Part shown: positions 1-9,654 of the stretch, piece by piece
How the letters are laid out: each line of letters begins with the position of its first letter
Numbering within the stretch: position 1 is the stretch's first letter
Origin: Dictyoglomus sp.
GTDB lineage: Bacteria; Dictyoglomota; Dictyoglomia; Dictyoglomales; Dictyoglomaceae
Assembly: GCA_025060475.1 (NCBI GenBank)
Contig: JANXBZ010000004.1
Location: forward strand, 1 to 64,000
DNA: 64,000 nt
Direction of reading: 5' to 3'
Notes under the pieces: generated by a model
Databases searched by the model: none
Told to the model about the DNA's origin: nothing
Seen by the model: only the letters and a program-made list of their open reading frames with translations
Translations under genes and position numbers: made by a program

Positions 1-974
1 TTATTAGTTATTTCCTTGTAATATTTGTAGGACTTACCATTGTTTTTATTGTTCCCCGTTTAAGCCCTATAGATCCTGTTCAACAAATGATTAACACTAT
101 AACTATGATGGGAACTTATATGGATCCAGAGGCTATAGAAAAATTAACCGAGACTCTAAAGGATCTTTATGGACTAAGAGGATCGTTATGGCAACAGTAT
201 CTAACTTTCTGGGGAAGATTTTTAAGAGGTGATTTTGGACCATCATTTTTTAGATTTCCTGTTCCTGTTATAAAGCTTATTGGAGATTCTCTTCCTTGGA
301 CTATAGGACTTTTAAGTATATCGACCTTTTTATCTTGGCTTATAGGAAATATTTTGGGAGGGCTATGCGGTTTCTTTTATCAAAAAAGATGGGCAAGAGC
401 TTTGGAAAATATAGCTATGGTTATTCGCCCAATTCCTTATTATATTTTTGCTTTTATATTATTACTCGTCTTTGGATATTTTTTAAAACTTTTTCCCATA
501 GCAGGAGGTTTTGGTATAGGTTCTACCCCATCCTTTAGTTTAAGATTTATTACAGAACTTATTAGACATGCTTTCCTTCCTCTCTTATCCATGATGACCC
601 TAGGAATTGCAGTTACCCTTCAATCCATGAGATTAATAGTTCAAAATGTTCTAAGAGAAGACTTTATTGTTTTTGCAAAGGCGGGAGGAGTTAGAAACAG
701 AACCCTTCTTTTCAAATATGCCATAAGAAATGCTATGCTTCCTCAGATTACTGGTCTTGCTCTTTCTATGGGTCAAATCTTTGGAGGAGCACTAATAACA
801 GAAATTGTATTTTCCTATCCTGGTATGGGAACTTTACTTTATAACGCAATAAATACTGGAGATTATAATTTAATAATGGGAATAACTGCCATATCCATTA
901 TTGGAATTGCAACCTTTATTTTAATTATAGATCTTTTATACCCATTATTTGATCCAAGAATAAGGTATAGATAG
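1..974 (+). CDS. Opp/Dpp-type ABC importer permease, OppB-like (5' end outside window)
   Basis: Inner-membrane permease subunit of a peptide/oligosaccharide-class ABC importer. The reading frame is open from base 3 and encodes a typical OppB N-terminus (a hydrophobic helix, then VPRLSPIDP), so the gene begins before the window and the first ATG at 87 is internal. About five further hydrophobic segments follow, with the ATPase-coupling loop region around 670-740 (DFIVFAKAGGVRNRTLLFKYAIRNA) and the family ending LYPLFDPRIRYR. It is followed 14 bases later by an OppC-like gene and belongs to the 1-10695 operon. In thermophilic fermenters such importers often carry oligosaccharides rather than peptides; the downstream alpha-glucuronidase makes aldouronic acids a reasonable inferred substrate. 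The binding protein is presumably upstream. Confidence 0.9.
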   Translation, partial: ISYFLVIFVGLTIVFIVPRLSPIDPVQQMINTITMMGTYMDPEAIEKLTETLKDLYGLRGSLWQQYLTFWGRFLRGDFGPSFFRFPVPVIKLIGDSLPWTIGLLSISTFLSWLIGNILGGLCGFFYQKRWARALENIAMVIRPIPYYIFAFILLLVFGYFLKLFPIAGGFGIGSTPSFSLRFITELIRHAFLPLLSMMTLGIAVTLQSMRLIVQNVLREDFIVFAKAGGVRNRTLLFKYAIRNAMLPQITGLALSMGQIFGGALITEIVFSYPGMGTLLYNAINTGDYNLIMGITAISIIGIATFILIIDLLYPLFDPRIRYR

Positions 975-988
975 GAGGAGAAAGAAAA

Positions 989-1849
989 GTGAATGTATTA
1001 AGAGATCTTTTAAGAGATGGGAAATTTAGATTTGGCTTTATAGTTATATGTATCCTTTTATTCTTAGCCTTTTTATCTTTCTTTTGTCCCTATGATCCCA
1101 CAAGATGGAATATTTTTCCACGGGATCTTCCTCCTTCTTTTCAACATATCTTAGGAACAAACTCAAAGGGACAAGATGTCTTTTGGGAAGCAACCTTTGC
1201 CATAAGAAATTCTCTTATTATATCAGTAATTGCAGCACTATTCTCACGAATAATTGCTATAATTGTAGGATTAGTTGCAGGATATTTAGGAGGAAGAGTG
1301 GATAGATTTTTAATGTTCTTAAGTGATAGTTTCCTTATCTTACCTCTTCTTCCCATATTGATATTGATATCCTCTCTAATAAAAGGTCATTTAAGTTTAT
1401 TTTCTTTAGGTATTCTTCTTGGGATATTTGGATGGCCTTGGGATGCAAGATTAATAAGAGCTCAGGTTCTAAGTTTGAGAGAAAGAGAATTTACATATAC
1501 TTCTATTTTGTCAGGTTATTCAACTCTAAATTTAGTAATAAAAGAGTATTTCCCCTTTGTTCTTCCTTTAGTGTTCTCCACAGTAATTAACAATATGGGA
1601 TGGAGTATAGGATTAGAAGTAACATTATCTATTTTAGGATTATCAAATCTTGCCATTCCTACCCTTGGAACAACCCTTCACTGGGCAATAAATTATCAAG
1701 CTATGCTTCTTGGCATTTGGTGGTGGCTACTAACTCCCATTGTAATTTCAGTGTTTTTATTCATAAGTTTATATCTTCTTTCCGTAAGTATAAGTGAATA
1801 TTCGGATCCTAGAACAAGAATTCAAAGAATAGGAATAGCAAAGGAGTGA
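989..1849 (+). CDS. Opp/Dpp-type ABC importer permease, OppC-like
   Basis: Second inner-membrane permease of the importer, 286 residues. It starts at GTG 989 after the SD sequence AGGAGG near 973-978. An N-terminal helix (about 15-37) is followed by the OppC hallmark HILGTNSKGQDVF (about 53-65), five more hydrophobic segments, and the conserved IFGWPWDARLIRAQVLSLREREF coupling stretch around 150-170. It ends with the family-typical DPRTR tail. It lies between OppB-like and OppD-like genes with gaps of 14 and 4 bases, consistent with one transcript. Paralogous to the OppC-like protein at 29910-30752, which shares the same motif order. Confidence 0.9.
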   Translation: MNVLRDLLRDGKFRFGFIVICILLFLAFLSFFCPYDPTRWNIFPRDLPPSFQHILGTNSKGQDVFWEATFAIRNSLIISVIAALFSRIIAIIVGLVAGYLGGRVDRFLMFLSDSFLILPLLPILILISSLIKGHLSLFSLGILLGIFGWPWDARLIRAQVLSLREREFTYTSILSGYSTLNLVIKEYFPFVLPLVFSTVINNMGWSIGLEVTLSILGLSNLAIPTLGTTLHWAINYQAMLLGIWWWLLTPIVISVFLFISLYLLSVSISEYSDPRTRIQRIGIAKE

Positions 1850-1853
1850 AAAA

Positions 1854-2846
1854 ATGGCGATACTAAAAGCGGAAAATCTAAAATCCTTTTATATATTAGA
1901 CATTTATGGAAGAAAGCAAATAGTTCAAGCAGTAAATGGGGTTTCCTTAGAAGTTGAAGAAAATGAAATATATGGAATAGCAGGAGAATCAGGCTGTGGA
2001 AAAAGCACTTTAGTGAAGGTATTATATGGTATGTTGGAACCCCCATTAACTCTTATTGATGGTAATGTTTTTTATAGAAAAAATGGAGAGTTTATCAGTA
2101 TATTTACCCTTTCTGAAGAAGAGATTCAAGATCTGAGATGGAAATTTATTTCCTATATTCCTCAAGGATCTATGAACGTTTTAAATCCCGTTATAAAAAT
2201 TATTGATTCTTTTTGGGACTTTATTGGAGCTCATGTAGCAAAGGATGAAAAAGAGAAGATGGAAAATTCATTATTTGAATTTTTTAAGATGTTAGGCTTA
2301 CCCTCAAAAACCTTATTTGCCTACCCTCATCAGCTCTCGGGTGGTATGAGGCAAAGGGTAATCGTTGCCTTGGCAACCTTTTTAAACCCGAAAGTAATAA
2401 TTGCAGACGAGCCAACTACTGCCTTAGATGTAGTAGCCCAAAGGGGAGTATTACAACTTTTAAAGTCTGTTCAGAGTATTTTAAATAATACAATAATTCT
2501 TGTTACTCATGATATGGGAGTTCATGCAACAACATCCGATAGGATTGGAATTATGTACGCAGGAAATATAATTGAAGAGGCAAAAACAGAAGAATTATAT
2601 GAAAATCCTCTTCATCCTTATACCCAATATTTAATAAGATCTTTACCTAAGATAGGGGATAAATCTTATAAAGTAAGTGCCCCAGGAACTCCCCCGTCCC
2701 TTGCCAATCCCCCATCAGGCTGTAAGTTTCATCCAAGATGTAACTATGCTATGGAAGAATGTAAAATAAATGTTCCAAAATTTGTGGAGATAAAACCTCA
2801 ACATAAGGTTGCATGTTTCCTATATTCAAAGGAGGTAGATTCATGA
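1854..2846 (+). CDS. Opp/Dpp-type ABC importer ATPase, OppD/DppD-like
   Basis: ATP-hydrolysing subunit of the importer, 330 residues. Visible motifs are Walker A GESGCGKST (44-52), signature LSGGMRQR, Walker B VIIADEPT and the H-loop VTHD. The C-terminal oligopeptide-transport extension keeps four cysteines, C290, C296, C303 and C321, in the spacing that binds an iron-sulfur cluster in characterised DppD-type ATPases. It starts 4 bases after the permease stop and overlaps the next gene in an ATGA junction, so the two ATPases are translationally coupled and probably form a heterodimer. Confidence 0.92.
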   Translation: MAILKAENLKSFYILDIYGRKQIVQAVNGVSLEVEENEIYGIAGESGCGKSTLVKVLYGMLEPPLTLIDGNVFYRKNGEFISIFTLSEEEIQDLRWKFISYIPQGSMNVLNPVIKIIDSFWDFIGAHVAKDEKEKMENSLFEFFKMLGLPSKTLFAYPHQLSGGMRQRVIVALATFLNPKVIIADEPTTALDVVAQRGVLQLLKSVQSILNNTIILVTHDMGVHATTSDRIGIMYAGNIIEEAKTEELYENPLHPYTQYLIRSLPKIGDKSYKVSAPGTPPSLANPPSGCKFHPRCNYAMEECKINVPKFVEIKPQHKVACFLYSKEVDS

Positions 2847-3805
2847 CAAATAATAACTATATTCTAAAAGTTGAGAATTTAACAAAGATATTTACTTTAG
2901 GAAATATCTTTTCCAGAATAAAAATTGTTGCAGTGAACAATGTATCCTTCGAGATAAAAGAAGGAGAAATATTTACCTTAGCAGGAGAAAGCGGTAGTGG
3001 AAAAACTACTGTTGCAAGAATAATTTTGGGATTTCATGAGCCCACCTCAGGAAGAATAATCTACAAAGGAAAGGATATAACAAGTTTAAATAAAGAAAAC
3101 AGAAATTTCTTTAGAAGAGAGGTACAAGCAATATTCCAGAACCCCTTTGAAACTTTTAATCCCTTGAGAAAAGTCTCTAGCTACTTATATGAAACCTTAG
3201 AAAATTTTAATATCACAAAGGAAAATATGGACGAAATAGTAGATAATGCTTTAAGATCAGTAGGATTATCAAGAGAAGAAGTTATAGATAAGTATCCTAG
3301 CGAGTTTTCAGGAGGACAGCTTCAAAGAATATCAGTAGCAAGAGCATTAATAACAAAGCCCTCTCTTTTAATCGCAGATGAGCCTGTATCCATGATAGAT
3401 GCTTCCTTAAGAATGTCCATTGTAAATCTTTTTAAGGATTTAAAAGAGAAAAATAACGTGAGTGTCATATATATAACCCATGACCTTGCCACTGCATATT
3501 ACATAAGTGATAAGATAGCTATTATGTTCCGAGGAGAAATCGTAGAATTGGGAGAAGTAGAAAAGGTACTAATGAACCCCAAACATCCATACACAATGGT
3601 TCTTTACGAATCTATTCCAGAGCCTGATCCCAAAAAGAAGTGGAAAAAACAAATCTCTCTTTCTGCTTTTGAAGAAGAGGAATTCTTATTGAAAGGATGT
3701 AAATTTGCAAAAAGATGTTCTTTTGTTATGGATGATTGTACAAAGGAAGAAATTCCATATTTTGAAGCTAACGGTAGAAAAGTTAAATGCTTACTCTATA
3801 GATAG
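2843..3805 (+). CDS. Opp/Dpp-type ABC importer ATPase, OppF/DppF-like
   Basis: Second ATPase of the importer, 320 residues from ATG 2843. An in-frame ATG at 2813 exists but lies inside the upstream gene; 2843 has the SD GGAGGTAG just before it (2831-2838) and overlaps the upstream stop by ATGA. Walker A GESGSGKTT, signature FSGGQLQR, Walker B LLIADEPVSMID and H-loop ITHD are present. Unlike the partner of the second importer (31747-32565), it also keeps the C-terminal four-cysteine extension (C286, C292, C299, C316). The next gene, a corrinoid protein, follows 11 bases later, tying transport to methyl transfer. Confidence 0.92.
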   Translation: MTNNNYILKVENLTKIFTLGNIFSRIKIVAVNNVSFEIKEGEIFTLAGESGSGKTTVARIILGFHEPTSGRIIYKGKDITSLNKENRNFFRREVQAIFQNPFETFNPLRKVSSYLYETLENFNITKENMDEIVDNALRSVGLSREEVIDKYPSEFSGGQLQRISVARALITKPSLLIADEPVSMIDASLRMSIVNLFKDLKEKNNVSVIYITHDLATAYYISDKIAIMFRGEIVELGEVEKVLMNPKHPYTMVLYESIPEPDPKKKWKKQISLSAFEEEEFLLKGCKFAKRCSFVMDDCTKEEIPYFEANGRKVKCLLYR

Positions 3806-3816
3806 GAGGACCAAAA

Positions 3817-4461
3817 ATGGTGGAACTTTCTGAGATTGCATCCGCCTTAATAGAGGGAAATAGAAAAAAGGTTCAGGAATTAGTAGAATTAGCAATTAAA
3901 GAAGGTATACCTCCTGAGAGAATACTAAATGAGGGACTACTTGCAGGAATGCAAGTAATAGGAGAAAGATTTAAAAATAATGAAATTTTTGTTCCTGAAG
4001 TTCTAATTTCCGCAAGAGCAATGCATGCAGGAATGAACTTATTAAAACCTCTGCTTGCAAAATCTCAAGGAATTTTAAAAGGAAAGGTAGTTATAGGAAC
4101 TGTAAAAGGAGATCTACATGATATAGGGAAAAATCTTGTTGCAATGATGCTAGAAGGAGCAGGTTATCAAGTAATTGATCTAGGAATAGATGTGGATGCT
4201 GAAAAATTTGTAGAAGCAGTTAAAACTCATAATCCTGATATATTAGGAATGTCCGCTTTATTAACCACAACTATGCCTTATATGAGAACAACTATCGAAG
4301 CTCTAGAGAAAGAAGGAGTAAGGGATAAGGTTAAGGTAATTGTGGGAGGAGCACCTGTTACCGAAGAATTTGCAAAGGAGATAGGTGCAGATGGATACGC
4401 AGATTCTGCAAGTTCTGCTGTAGAATTAGTTGATAATCTCTTGGGAATAAAAAGTGCCTAA
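3817..4461 (+). CDS. Corrinoid (cobalamin-binding) methyl carrier protein, MtaC-like
   Basis: Methyl-carrying corrinoid protein of a methyltransferase system, 214 residues. The N-terminal four-helix cap (about 1-85, with ALIEGNRKKVQELVE and GERFKNNEIFVPEVL) is followed by a Rossmann-like B12-binding domain. The base-off/His-on motif DxHxxG is intact as D99-L-H101-D-I-G104, with H101 the lower cobalt ligand. Members of this family (MtaC, MtbC, MtvC and others) accept a methyl group on Co(I) from a substrate-specific methyltransferase and pass it to a second methyltransferase. It sits after the ABC ATPases (SD GATAGGAGGACC) and its end overlaps the activator gene. The family does not fix the substrate. 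Confidence 0.93.
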   Translation: MVELSEIASALIEGNRKKVQELVELAIKEGIPPERILNEGLLAGMQVIGERFKNNEIFVPEVLISARAMHAGMNLLKPLLAKSQGILKGKVVIGTVKGDLHDIGKNLVAMMLEGAGYQVIDLGIDVDAEKFVEAVKTHNPDILGMSALLTTTMPYMRTTIEALEKEGVRDKVKVIVGGAPVTEEFAKEIGADGYADSASSAVELVDNLLGIKSA

Positions 4462-6184
4462 AATAACAATATATCCTGAAAATATTGAAATATACATTTC
4501 TGAAGAAGAAAATCTTTTAAGAGTATTACAAAAAAATAAAATAGGGATAAATTCCTACTGTGGAGGAGAAGGATGGTGTGGAAAATGCAAAGTACTAGTA
4601 AAAGAAGGAAATCCTTCTCCTCTTACTTTAAAGGAAAAAAGAATCTTAACAGAAGAAGAAATAGAAAAGAGAATAAGACTTGCCTGCCAGATAAGAGTTA
4701 AAGAGGATATTAAAATAGAAGTATTAAACAGAATAAAAGAATTAGATATTATTTATCGATTTAATTTAGATTTAAATCTAGAGTTTAATCCAGTAATTTC
4801 TATTCAAAGTTTTTCCCTTCCTTTGCCTAATCTTTATGATCAAACTTCTGATACAGAAAGATTATTAAGGGCAAAAAAGGGCTTAAAAATTAAAAATATA
4901 AATCTTATAAGAAAAATTCCAAGGTTTTTAAGGGAAAATAATTTTCAAGGTAAATTAGTTATATATGAAGATGAGATTATAGATATAAGAGAGGAAGAAT
5001 TTGATTCTCCTTTAGGAGTTGCCTTTGATATAGGGACCACGACTTTAGTAGGATATCTTTTAGATTTAAAAAGAGGCAAAGAAATAGATATAATTACCTA
5101 TTTAAATCCCCAGAGTTTTTATGGAAGTGATATAATCTCAAGAATAACCTATGCTATAAATTCCAAGGATGGAATAAAAATTTTAAAAGAAACAATTCTT
5201 TCTTCCCTTAAAGAGATGATAGAAACTATTTGCTCTAAAAATAACTTATCTCCAAAGGACATATATGCCTTTTCCATCGCAGGAAATCCTACTATGGTTC
5301 ATCTTCTCTTGGGAATAAATCCAGAATATATCTCTGTTTCTCCCTATGTTCCTGTAATATCTTCAGGAATGATCTTAGATTCTCAAGATTTAGATCTTAA
5401 TATTTCTCCTTTTGCAAAAGTTTATATTCTACCTAATATTTCGGGATATGTAGGAGGAGATATAATAGCGGGAATTTTAGCAATAGGATTATGGAAGGAG
5501 AAGGGAAATATATTGTTTGTAGACGTAGGAACCAATGGAGAAATTGTATTAAAAACCAAGAAGGGAATATTCTCCTGTGCTACAGCAGCAGGACCTGCCT
5601 TTGAAGGGGGACATATAAGCTCTGGAATGATAGCAAAGGAAGGAGCTATTAATCGTGTTTGGTTAGAAAATAATGATGTGAAATTCAGCGTTATAGGAGA
5701 TAAAAAGGAAGAAGGAATCTGTGGTTCAGGAATAATAGATGCAGTAAAAGTAATGTTGGATCTTAATATTATTGATAAAACAGGAAGATTTAATAAAGGG
5801 GAATACTTTTCCCTAGGAGACGTAAAAATTACCCAAAGGGATATAAGAGAATTTCAGCTTGCAAAATCCGCTATAAGAACGGGAATAGAAATTTTGTTAA
5901 AGGATGCAAAGACGACTTTTAATAATATCGATAAGATATATTTAGCAGGAGCCTTTGGAAACTATTTAAATAAAGATAGCATTCTAAGAATTGGGTTATT
6001 GCCTCCTATTAATCCTGAAAAAATTATTTTTGTAGGAAACTCCGCAGGAAAAGGTGCGGAATTAGTTCTTCTTAACAAAGACTTTATAGATTTGGCAGAA
6101 AAACTAAGAAAAGAAATTATCTATATAGAGCTTTCAGGAAGAAAGGATTTTCAAGACTATTTTGTGGAATTTATGTACTTTTAA
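4454..6184 (+). CDS. Reductive activator of corrinoid proteins (RACo family; 2Fe-2S plus ASKHA domain)
   Basis: Repairs the corrinoid cofactor by ATP-dependent reduction of inactive Co(II) to Co(I). The 576-residue protein starts at GTG 4454, overlapping the corrinoid gene by 8 bases with little SD, so translation is probably coupled. The N-terminal ferredoxin domain has a plant-type 2Fe-2S set C36, C42, C45 and C78 (CGGEGWCGKC then RLACQ). A linker leads to the large DUF4445/ASKHA-type domain beginning around 185 (GVAFDIGTTTLVGYLLDL), with FVDVGTNGEIVL and AAGPAFEGG typical of the RACo family. The archaeal RamA uses a different Fe-S arrangement, so this is the bacterial type. Its placement argues that the neighbouring corrinoid protein is catalytically active. 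Confidence 0.92.
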   Translation: MPKITIYPENIEIYISEEENLLRVLQKNKIGINSYCGGEGWCGKCKVLVKEGNPSPLTLKEKRILTEEEIEKRIRLACQIRVKEDIKIEVLNRIKELDIIYRFNLDLNLEFNPVISIQSFSLPLPNLYDQTSDTERLLRAKKGLKIKNINLIRKIPRFLRENNFQGKLVIYEDEIIDIREEEFDSPLGVAFDIGTTTLVGYLLDLKRGKEIDIITYLNPQSFYGSDIISRITYAINSKDGIKILKETILSSLKEMIETICSKNNLSPKDIYAFSIAGNPTMVHLLLGINPEYISVSPYVPVISSGMILDSQDLDLNISPFAKVYILPNISGYVGGDIIAGILAIGLWKEKGNILFVDVGTNGEIVLKTKKGIFSCATAAGPAFEGGHISSGMIAKEGAINRVWLENNDVKFSVIGDKKEEGICGSGIIDAVKVMLDLNIIDKTGRFNKGEYFSLGDVKITQRDIREFQLAKSAIRTGIEILLKDAKTTFNNIDKIYLAGAFGNYLNKDSILRIGLLPPINPEKIIFVGNSAGKGAELVLLNKDFIDLAEKLRKEIIYIELSGRKDFQDYFVEFMYF

Positions 6185-6200
6185 AAGAAGGAGGATTTCT

Positions 6201-7580
6201 ATGGTAACAAGGAAAACTTTTAGAGAATTAGCGTATTTATCAAAGGATGAAGTTGTCTTTGGAAGGGCCAAGTATCCTTTAGAATGTGGTTTTGGTGTAG
6301 AGATAGGAAAAGGAAAGGTTTTGCCTGAAGTTAATTTTACCCTTCCTCCTATGAGCATTAATGAGAATAACATATCTGAAGTTAGAAAGAGATTTAAAGA
6401 TATGGTAAGTCGTATATTGAATAAAGCAGTAGAATTAGAGCAGGAATCATTGGTTTTAGAATTTGAACATCTTTATGAGCTTACAAAGAATCCTGAATGG
6501 GGAGCAATTATTACCTCTGATATTAAAAAAATAATGGAAGAATTTAATAATAAATACGGTCTGAAATCTGCATTGAGAGTTACAATAGCGGATATTAGAG
6601 ATCAAGAAAGACCACCCAAAATGAGAACAGGAAAATTAACGGAAATCATGCTTAAGTCCTTTGAATTATGTGCAAAGGAAGGAGCGGATATATTATCCAT
6701 AGAAAGCACCGGAGGAAAAGAAATCCATGATAGAGCATTATTAGAAGGAGATTTAGAGGGAATAGTCTTTTCCCTAGGAGTTCTTGCAGAAAGGGACATG
6801 GAATTTTTGTGGGAAAATATTGTGAAGATTTCAAAAAAATACAATGTAATACCAGGAGGAGATACTGCATGTGGCTTTGCTAATACAGCTATGCAACTTT
6901 CCCATCAAGGCATGCTACCTAAAGTATTAGCGTCTGTGGTTCGTTTAATGAGTGCTCCACGTTCTCTAATTGCCATTGAGATGGGAGCTTTAGGTCCCTT
7001 AAAGGACTGTGGCTATGAGAATCCTATCCTAAAAATAATAACAGGAGTTCCCATAAGTATGGAGGGAAAAAGTAGTGCCTGTGCCCATTCCTCTCCTCTT
7101 GGAAATATATCATCCTATGCTTGTGATCTATGGAGTAATGAATCAGTTCAGGATGTAAGACTTCTTTCGGGATTTGCTCCTGAAGTATTTACAGAAATTC
7201 TTATTTATGATTGTAGATTAATGAATACTGCATTAAAAACAGGTTTTGAAAAAAATCTAAGGGATTTATTTATCTTATCTGATATTTATTTAGATCCTCA
7301 AGCTTTAGTAATGAGTTTAGATGTTGCCTATGAATCCGCAAAGAAAATTGTAAGTGTAGAAAATAATTATCAAAGAACATTAGAGTTAGGAAAATATGCT
7401 ATCTCTATCCTAAAGGATTCTTTGGAAAAAGGGGAGATAGAAATCAAGGCAAGAGAAAAAAGTTGGCTTTATAAGCTTCAAGAAGATTTGGAAAGTCTAC
7501 CCCAAAATTATGAAGAAATTTTTGAAAGGATTTGCGAGAATTATAAAGATCTATTCTTAAAAGAAGAATATGGATTTTAA
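6201..7580 (+). CDS. MtaB-family zinc methyltransferase (substrate:corrinoid methyltransferase, MT-I)
   Basis: Substrate-activating methyltransferase that moves a methyl group to the corrinoid protein. I chose ATG 6201 (459 residues) because the SD AAGGAGG lies 7 bases before it; an earlier in-frame ATG at 6162 is inside the activator gene. It matches MtaB, the methanol:corrinoid methyltransferase of methanogens and acetogens, over its whole length. Candidate zinc ligands E168, C224 and C270 (in SIEST, DTACGF and KDCGYE) have nearly the spacing known for Methanosarcina MtaB (Glu164, Cys220, Cys269). The family is known for methanol, but the next gene is a GH67 enzyme that releases 4-O-methylglucuronate, so the real substrate may be that sugar ether or methanol derived from it; this is inference. 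Confidence 0.88.
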   Translation: MVTRKTFRELAYLSKDEVVFGRAKYPLECGFGVEIGKGKVLPEVNFTLPPMSINENNISEVRKRFKDMVSRILNKAVELEQESLVLEFEHLYELTKNPEWGAIITSDIKKIMEEFNNKYGLKSALRVTIADIRDQERPPKMRTGKLTEIMLKSFELCAKEGADILSIESTGGKEIHDRALLEGDLEGIVFSLGVLAERDMEFLWENIVKISKKYNVIPGGDTACGFANTAMQLSHQGMLPKVLASVVRLMSAPRSLIAIEMGALGPLKDCGYENPILKIITGVPISMEGKSSACAHSSPLGNISSYACDLWSNESVQDVRLLSGFAPEVFTEILIYDCRLMNTALKTGFEKNLRDLFILSDIYLDPQALVMSLDVAYESAKKIVSVENNYQRTLELGKYAISILKDSLEKGEIEIKAREKSWLYKLQEDLESLPQNYEEIFERICENYKDLFLKEEYGF

Positions 7581-7591
7581 GGGTGATAATT

Positions 7592-9640
7592 ATGGAAAAT
7601 TTCAAAAAGTATGATATGTGCTGGTTAGAATATAAGCCTCTGGAAAATAGAGAAGAATATAAAGAATGGGAAAACGTTGTTATACTTGAAAATTACTATA
7701 ATATAAAACCGTGTGTTGAAGAACTTAAGCTCTTCTTTCAAAATTCTTTAAATATAGACCTAAAATTTTATAAGAATTTTATAGAAAAACCTTCAATTAT
7801 TATTGGAAAACTTGAGAAAATAAAAGAAATATTTAGAATAGCAAAAGATTTGGAAAATCTAATTAACGATGAGGGATTTGTAATAAAACATATTAATTCA
7901 AAGGATATTCCAAGAATCATAATTACAGGAAAGAGTTTAAATTCCTTAATTTATGGAGTCTTTGAATTTATAAAGAGGATTAGGCTAAAGGAAAAAATTA
8001 CTAGTTTAGATACTTTTGAAAATCCAAAAGTAAAATTCAGGATGATAAATCACTGGGATAATTTGGATGGAACCATTGAGAGAGGATATGCAGGAAATTC
8101 TATATTCTTTAAGGACAACAAGATCATATATTCTGAGAGAATTAAAGATTATGCAAGACTTTTAGCTTCTATAGGAATAAATGCTATAGTTCTAAATAAT
8201 GTAAATGTTAAAAAGAAGGAAGTAGAATTGATTGAGAAACATTATCTTAAAAAGCTTCTAAGAATTGCAAAAATATTTGAGAGTTATGGAATTAAAATAT
8301 ATCTTTCTATAAATTTTGCCTCTCCTATATATTTGGGAGGATTAAGTACTGCGGATCCTCTCTCCTACGAAGTAGCTTTATGGTGGAAGAAAAAGGCAGA
8401 AGAAATTTATAATATTATACCTAATTTTGGTGGATTCTTAGTTAAAGCAGATTCAGAGTTTAACCCAGGACCCCATATGTACGGAAGAACCCACGGAGAT
8501 GGAGCAAATATGCTAGCAAAAGCTCTTGCTCCCTTTAATGGACATGTAATCTGGAGAGCCTTTGTATATAACTGCATGCAAGACTGGAGAGATACAAAAA
8601 CTGATAGAGCTAAAGCTGCATATGATAATTTTAAACCCTTAGATGGGGTCTTTGATGATAATGTTATTTTGCAGATAAAATATGGGCCCATGGATTTTCA
8701 GGTAAGAGAACCTGTTTCTCCTCTTTTTGGAGCTTTAGAAAAAACAAATCAAATTCTTGAACTACAGATAACTCAGGAATATACTGGTCAACAGATTCAT
8801 CTCTGCTATTTAGGAACCTTATGGAAAGAGATTTTAGAGTTTGATACTTATGCAAAGGGAGAAGGATCTACGGTTAAAAAAATTCTTGAGGGAAAAGTAT
8901 TTAGTAATAAAAATTACGGTTTTGCTGGAGTTTCCAATATTGGAGATAGTATAAACTGGACAGGACATGATTTAGCTCAAGCAAATCTTTGGACTTTTGG
9001 AAGGCTCTCATGGAATCCTGACGAAAACGTAGAAAAGATAGTGAATGAATGGATAAGATTAACCTTTGGGGATGATAAAAAAGTCATTGAAAATATCTCG
9101 TATATGCTTTTGAATTCTCATAGAATATATGAGAAATATACTACTCCTCTTGGTTTAGGATGGATGGTAAATCCTGGCAGCCATTATGGTCCAAATCCAG
9201 AAGGATATGAATATTCTCATTGGGGAACATATCATAGAGCGGATTTTAAAGCTATAGGAGTTGATAGAACTTCTAGCGGAACAGGCTTTACCCTTCAGTA
9301 TTATTCTCCCTGGAGGGAAATTTTTGACGACATTAAAAAATGTCCTGAGGAGTTAATATTGTTTTTCCACAGAGTTCCTTATGATTTTAAGCTAAAATCG
9401 GGAAAAACCCTATTACAATTTATATACGATTCCCACTTTGAAGGAGCGGAAGAGACAGAAATCTTAAAAGAGAAATGGCTAGAACTTGAAGGGAAAATTG
9501 AAAAAAGCAAATTTGAAAGGGTATTAGAAAAATTAAACCAACAAATTTGGCATGCCAAGGAATGGAGGGATGTAATCAACACATATTTTTATAGAAAAAC
9601 AGGAATTCCCGATGAAAAGGGAAGAAAAATTTATCCTTGA
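7592..9640 (+). CDS. aguA: GH67 alpha-glucuronidase
   Basis: Cleaves the alpha-1,2 bond between (4-O-methyl)glucuronic acid and the terminal xylose of short xylo-oligosaccharides. It is 682 residues from ATG 7592, preceded by GGGTGA; a GTG at 7583 is the alternative. There is no signal peptide, so it is cytoplasmic and acts on imported fragments. An N-terminal glycosidase-associated domain precedes the TIM barrel, which begins with the GH67 stretch [18 protein letters not shown] (157-174). Candidate catalytic residues E289 ([10 protein letters not shown]), D368 ([10 protein letters not shown]) and E396 (QEYTGQ) have exactly the spacing of Glu285, Asp364 and Glu392 of the Geobacillus enzyme. 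It lies between two methyltransferase genes, a context that suggests its product is demethylated. Confidence 0.93.
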   Translation: MENFKKYDMCWLEYKPLENREEYKEWENVVILENYYNIKPCVEELKLFFQNSLNIDLKFYKNFIEKPSIIIGKLEKIKEIFRIAKDLENLINDEGFVIKHINSKDIPRIIITGKSLNSLIYGVFEFIKRIRLKEKITSLDTFENPKVKFRMINHWDNLDGTIERGYAGNSIFFKDNKIIYSERIKDYARLLASIGINAIVLNNVNVKKKEVELIEKHYLKKLLRIAKIFESYGIKIYLSINFASPIYLGGLSTADPLSYEVALWWKKKAEEIYNIIPNFGGFLVKADSEFNPGPHMYGRTHGDGANMLAKALAPFNGHVIWRAFVYNCMQDWRDTKTDRAKAAYDNFKPLDGVFDDNVILQIKYGPMDFQVREPVSPLFGALEKTNQILELQITQEYTGQQIHLCYLGTLWKEILEFDTYAKGEGSTVKKILEGKVFSNKNYGFAGVSNIGDSINWTGHDLAQANLWTFGRLSWNPDENVEKIVNEWIRLTFGDDKKVIENISYMLLNSHRIYEKYTTPLGLGWMVNPGSHYGPNPEGYEYSHWGTYHRADFKAIGVDRTSSGTGFTLQYYSPWREIFDDIKKCPEELILFFHRVPYDFKLKSGKTLLQFIYDSHFEGAEETEILKEKWLELEGKIEKSKFERVLEKLNQQIWHAKEWRDVINTYFYRKTGIPDEKGRKIYP

Positions 9641-9654
9641 GGAGGAAAAAGTAA

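Noticed and set aside
6162-6200. N-terminal extension of the MtaB-like protein
   Set aside because: Lies inside the activator gene; the SD is placed for ATG 6201.
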